From Glycine soja (Eukaryota; Streptophyta; Magnoliopsida; Fabales; Fabaceae): 64,000 nt of DNA. A program made the position numbers and the translations under genes. The stretch lies in assembly GCF_004193775.1 (NCBI RefSeq), contig NC_041021.1:33367718-33431717 (forward strand), in the 5' to 3' direction. Positions 59,264-64,000 of the stretch are shown here, piece by piece. The notes beneath the pieces are model-generated. The model had not been told where the DNA came from and made no database searches. It was given only the letters and a program-made list of their open reading frames with translations. Within the stretch, counting starts at the first letter, position 1, and each line of letters begins with the position of its first letter.

Positions 59264-61375
59264 TTGCTGCGAGGACAAACATTTTGGGAAGTTAGTTTTA
59301 CCAAGAAATGCTACTTTTTTTAAAGCAAAAATGGCATGTTTAATTAATTTTTCCCAATTTAAAACAAACTTGTACACATATTTCTTCATGAACATATATA
59401 TGCGCGCATGATATTCTGCTAACTAAAAATTGCACTTATGCACATTCAGGGCACTTTTGTTACCTAGATCACATATCTGCACTTCTAAGGCGTATTCGCT
59501 ACCTAATTCACATGCATTTCCTTTGCTAAATTTACATATACGCATACTCAAAGTATTTTGGCTACAAAAACAAAATTGCATACGTGCATATTCAGGCATT
59601 TCTGAGATCTATACATACACAAATTTTGTGAGGAACCTTGGTTACCTACACAATAATGTATTACATTTCATGCCTATTCAAGTGTTTTTGCTACCTAAAA
59701 CTGCATGCAAATTCAAGTATTTTTGCTAACTAAAATTGCATTTCACGCCTATTCAAATATTTTTTGCTACCTAAGAATCCATTCAAATTAACAAGGTATT
59801 TTTGTGAGGTATTTTTTTACATAACATGCAACATATATACATTTTGTGAGACATTTCGGCTATAAAAAAAAATAACATGTACACACATCCAAGTATCTTG
59901 CTGCCATATCCAAAGGCGTAAATCACTAAAGGTATTTTGTTACCTATTCTACACCTACATGCTCATGATGAACAAAATTTCTAAACACCTAGGTGTAAGG
60001 AAATTATCATGGCGTAGCCCATAGCTGATTGTTGGCCTAAAAGGGGAGCTTCACCTTAATATGCACCCACTATTGTGTTCTTTTGCATTCAAAAACAAGC
60101 TTTGGTTCCTAGGCCTAGGGTATATGTGGGGCAATTATTCTATCCCTTATGAAACTGAATACATGCTCAAAAATAGCAAACACGCGCAAACCAAATTGTC
60201 CCATAGGTTGCTTCCTCACAAAATCATGCGCAAATGCCATTGAGGCATTTCACCGAACACTTGGTGTGCGGATGTTTAGGCATGAATAGCAAGAGAATGG
60301 GGGCAATGTGGCATGCCCCATTGCTTCAAAATGCAACATAGGCCTAGGGCCATCCCCTACAACCCCTCAATTCACAACAATCAAGCATGAATTCACATGT
60401 GAATTACTTCACTAATTCTGCAAAAAATGAGCAACTAAAATGCCAAAACACATCAATGGAGAGCCAAATAAACAAGGGAAAGCGCACTTACTTGCGGGGA
60501 GTGAATTAAAGAGTGAAAAGGGAAGCGAAAACTCAACAATGGAAGCTTGGGGTTGCTGTTTTCGTGGTTCCTGTGAGCTTGGGTCTTTTGAATGAGGGGG
60601 CGGGGGGAGTTTTTGAGTGCAAAAACGTTCCCCTCCCTCGTTTTTTATATTTTAGTGCAGGGTTTGCTCGCCCAGGCGAGCTAACCTGCCATTTTTTTTT
60701 AGGGGAAACATAACCATGCCCCCCCCCCCCTTTACAGGTTAGCATTTGCCTACTCGAACCTACTTAAGTTAGAATCAGGCATCGATTACTTATTTAAAAC
60801 AAACAATAGTAATAATTACTGTGAATTCAAAGGATATTGGGCTGCCTTGCAGCGACGTTCTCTGCTTGTCCAGCGCCGGGAAGCAATGACGATCGATCGG
60901 TCGTGACCCTATCCTCCATTTGCGTCTGTTCCTAAGTACCTGCAAGTAGGAAACAAACAATGTGCGGCCAATCGTGACCGGGTCATCGTCTTACCTTGGT
61001 TGATTTCTGCCGTCAACTTTGTCTCGACTTCTGATCATGGCCTAAGACAATTCTGCCCCTGTTACCACAAGATATGCATGTGCATGTGTATGCATGAATG
61101 TTTTCAAACGCAACAAATTTTTAGTGAAAGCTGGTTTAGGTTCGATTTTACTTAAGCGCTTGGGGCATCCTATGAACTGAGCGAAAGGGCTCAGGTGATC
61201 ACAAACTAACACATGGTTCAAAACCAGCGTGAGGACTGAAGCCTCAAACCCACGTTCACTTCTTTTAAAGATTTGTGACGAGAGATATACAGTAGACGAG
61301 GAATCCCTGGGGGAAACCAAGAAGAACACACAAAAATAAAAGAAAATGCAGCGACATTCTAAATTGCCCCAGATT
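59264..61375 (-). other. Spacer between integrase and extra ORF of element C
   Basis: No ORF. Irregular TTTGCTACCTA repeats fill 59460-59960. TTGAGGCATTTCACCGAACA is at 60239. GCTCGCCCAGGCGAGC is at 60667-60682. A weak form of the palindromic module is at 60838-60878. The ORF-proximal end (minus TTTGTCCTCGCAG) resembles a 3' splice site. Confidence 0.65.
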
Positions 61376-61587
61376 CTAAGCATAATATCGCTTGACAGCA
61401 TCAGAGTTCACAGGTAAAGGTTGTTCCTCGCCATCCATGTTGGTAAGTACCAGGGCTCCTCCAATAAAAGCCCTTTTCACAACAAAAGGCCCTTCGTAGT
61501 TCGGGGCCCACTTCCTTCGATTGTCCTTGACAGCATGGGACATGCTTTTCAGCACCAGGTCTCCCTCATGGAACTTGCGTAAGCGTA

Positions 61588-62498
61588 TGATGGAAGCTTG
61601 CTTGTGGGGCTTCTATGGAGGCTGGATCTTTGAGCTTCAATGAGGTCCTTTAATGGTGATTTTCCACCATGGAGATGCAGCGGAAGACAAAGGAGAAGAG
61701 GTGAGAGGAGGCGCCATCCACTAGGGAATAAGCCATGGAAGAAGGAGCTTCACCACCAAGATGAGCCTTGGATAAGAAGCTTGGAGAGGATGCTTCAATG
61801 GAGGAAAAGAAAGAGGGAGAAAAAGAGAGAGGGGGGAGCACGAAATTGAAGGAATAAAAGAGGTAGAGAAGTGGAACTTTGAAGTATGTCTCACAAGACT
61901 CTCATTCATCAAAGTTACAACAAGTGTTACACATGCTTCTATTTATAGACTAGGTAGCTTCCTTGAGAAGCTTTCTTGAGAAAAATTCCTTGAGAAGCTT
62001 CTTTGAGAAAACTTCCTTGAGAAGCTACAGCTTAGCTACACACACCCCTCTCATAACAATGCTCACCTCCTTGAGAAGCTTACTTAAGAAGATTCCTAAA
62101 GAAGCTAGAGCTTAGCTACATATACCTCTCTAATAGCTAAGCTCACCTCCTTGAGATGAGAAGCTAGAACTTAGCTACACACCCCCTATAATAGCTAAGC
62201 TCACCCCCTTGACAAAAAGACATGAAAATACAAAAAAAAAAATCCTTACTACAAAGACTACTCAAAATGCCCCAAAATACAAGGCTAAAACCCTATACTA
62301 CTAGAATGGCCAAAATACAAGGCCCAAACGAAGGAAAAACCTATTCTAATATTTACAAAGATAAGCGGGCTCATACTTAGTCCATGGGCTCAAAATCTAC
62401 CCTAAGGCTCATGAGAACCCTAGGGCCTTCCCTTGGATCTCTAGCCCAATCTACTTGGAGTCTTCTACCCAATGCCCTTGCGGGATAGGATTGCATCA
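61588..62498 (-). mobile_element. Solo LTR of the TGATGCAAT family, TSD GCGTA
   Basis: 911 bp. The minus strand starts TGATGCAATCC and ends CTTCCATCA. GCGTA lies at 61583-61587 and 62499-62503, a perfect target-site duplication within the integrase C-terminal coding sequence. A minus-strand TATAAATAG box is at 61939-61947, and GAGAAGCTT-type short repeats lie at 61960-62165. It is related to 39249-40254. Confidence 0.95.
61939..61947 (-). promoter_or_regulatory. LTR TATA box
   Basis: TATAAATAG on the minus strand, in the same relative position as 39930-39938 in the related LTR. Confidence 0.6.
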
Positions 62499-64000
62499 GC
62501 GTACCTTTTTGTCAAATGCATTCTTCATTCTTTTCTGATATTGGCGCCCATGACTCATGGCCGTTAAGTGCTTACCTTCAATAAGGTTGAGTTGGTCATA
62601 GCGCGTTTGAACCCGCTCTGATTCTTTTAACCCGGATTCCGCCAAGATTCTTAATGACGGGACTTCTACCTCAAATGGTAGCACAACCTCCATTCCATAA
62701 ACCAATGAGAATGGCATTGCCCCGGTTGACGTGTGCACTGAAATCCGGTAACCGTGTAACGCAAATGGGAGCATCTCATGCCAATCCTTATATGACACGG
62801 TCATCTTTTGGATAATCTTCTTGATATTCTTATTGGCTGCTTCCACGGCTCCGTTCATCTTTGGTCGGTAGGGCGTGGAATTGTGATGTTGGATTTTAAA
62901 CTCATTGCACATTTCCCCCATCATCTTATTATTCAAGTTGGTGTCGTTGTCCGTGATAATCTTCCTCGGCAAACCGTATCGGCAGATGATCTCCTTCTTA
63001 ATGAACCTGACCACCACACTCCTGGTGACGCTAGCGTATGATGCGGCTTCGACCCATTTAGTGAAGTAATCGATCGCCACTAGGATGGAACGATGTCCAT
63101 TTGCAGCTTTGGGCTCTATGGCTCCAATTACATCTATTCCTCACATGGAAAAGGGCCACGATGTGGCCATGACATTCAGAGGATGTGGCGGAGCATTGAC
63201 ATTGTCCACGAACGCTTGACACTTGTGGCATTTCCTTACATGGATGCAGTAGTCACTTTCCATGGTGAGCTAGTAATAACCTGCCCTCAAGATTTTCCTG
63301 GCCATAGCATGCCCATTGGCGTGCGTTCCAAACGAACCCTCGTGGACTTCCTCAATCATGTGGTTCGCCTCTTTGGCATCCACACATCGCAGGAGAATCA
63401 TGTCGTGGTTTCTTTTATATAGTATGCTCCTGCTCACGAAGAAACTGACCGCCAATCTCCTCAACGTCCTTTTATCATTGTCAGAGGCCTCCGGTGGGTA
63501 CTGTTTGATTTTGACATATCGCTTGATATCGAAATACCAAGGCTTACCGTCCCGTTCTTCTTCCACCTGGCAACAATGTGCAGGTTTGCCACGACACCAG
63601 AACTCAATGTATGGTAGATCCCCGTGTGGCGTTAGCTGGAACATGGACGCCAAAGTAGCAAGTGCATCCGCCATTTGATTTTCCTCCCGGGGAACATGAT
63701 GGAAGGAGATTTCATCAAAGGAAATAGCCAACTCCTTGATATAGGCTTTGTAGGGTATCAGCTTGGGGTCTCTAGTTTCCCATTCCCCTCTCAGCTCATG
63801 GATTACCAACGCTGAGTCCCCATACACCTTGAGTAGCTTGACATTGGAGTCAATCACTGCTTGGATGACCAGGGCACATGCTTCATATTCAACCATATTG
63901 TTAGTGCAGTCAAACCCCAGCCTGGCTGTGAAAGGTATACATTGATTGTCCGGAGAGACCAATACTACTCCAATGCCATGGCCTAGAACATTTGACGCTG

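Larger units (their letters stand above)
54068..64000 (-). mobile_element. Element C: Tat/Ogre-type retrotransposon, 3' part with extra ORF
   Basis: On the minus strand, running in from the right window edge: the second RNase H, integrase (interrupted by a solo LTR), a 2.1 kb spacer, an extra ORF, a 2.2 kb repeat-bearing spacer, a PPT and a 3' LTR. It is inserted in the 3' region of element D. RT, gag and the 5' LTR are outside the window. Confidence 0.88.
61376..64000 (-). pseudogene. Pol of element C: second RNase H and integrase, split by a solo LTR
   Basis: The frame enters from the right edge with RNase H blocks (FDCTNNMVEYEACAL, GDSALVIHELRGEWETRD, NQMADALATLAS). It then gives the HHCC zinc finger of integrase (HEGSFGTHANGHA, CHKCQ), the AIDYFTKW Asp, the ITDNDTNL Asp and the GAVEAANKN Glu. 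Two Trp codons are now stops (63270-63272 TAG and 63141-63143 TGA). After 62504 the solo LTR 61588-62498 intervenes. The frame resumes at 61587 with FHEGDLVLK and NYEGPFVVKRAF (GPY module) and ends at TAG 61376-61378. It is a close relative of the element A pol. Confidence 0.9.

Overview
This window is plant nuclear DNA made almost entirely of nested LTR retrotransposons. I see no host protein gene, tRNA, rRNA or CRISPR array. Several family signatures suggest a legume, most likely soybean or a close Glycine relative: LTRs packed with GTAATCGATTAC palindromes, the GCTCGCC/GGCGAGC box, CTAAGC arrays, and Athila-, Tat/Ogre- and Copia-type elements. The species call is an inference from recalled repeat families, not a search.

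Layout. 1-10356 (+) is the 3' two thirds of a Tat/Ogre-type Ty3/gypsy element (element A): end of gag-protease, an intron, a long RT/RNase H/integrase frame, a repeat-rich 3' spacer and a 3.0 kb 3' LTR. Its LTR ends inside a broken 'putative plant transposon protein' gene (10357-10882, -). 11664-14418 (-) is a Copia gag with PBS and a 1.6 kb LTR. 14419-22837 holds a gag-only Athila-like element (B, -) hit by two solo LTRs (15037-17686 with TSD CTCCT; 19030-20650 with TSD GCTGC). 23116-23356 is a fold-back element. 24018-34603 is a second Copia remnant (-) whose LTR is split by a complete but integrase-less Athila element (E, 25483-33858, -, TSD GTCCA). 34604-44672 has a truncated 1.5 kb LTR, two decayed Copia pol remnants (-), another LTR with a TATA box, and a long CA/TA microsatellite.

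44673-49762 (-) is the 3' end of a Tat-type element that carries an extra ORF downstream of integrase; a solo LTR splits that ORF. 49767-54067 (+) is an Athila-like gag-protease element (D) with no RT. 54068-64000 (-) is the 3' part of another Tat-type element (C) with the same extra ORF (58013-59263), a 1.74 kb 3' LTR, and a solo LTR (61588-62498, TSD GCGTA) inside its integrase.

How the parts relate. The elements are layered, so boundaries and target-site duplications give relative ages. Nearly all coding frames carry nonsense codons, many explicable as C-to-T decay of methylated CAG, CGA or TGG codons. Most interesting are: the extra ORF in the env-like position of two Tat elements, with a conserved splice-acceptor-like CAG just before its ATG; and a palindromic noncoding module followed by a GGGAGGCAACC box (or a degenerate form of it), found just downstream of the last gag/pro/pol frame in several different families.
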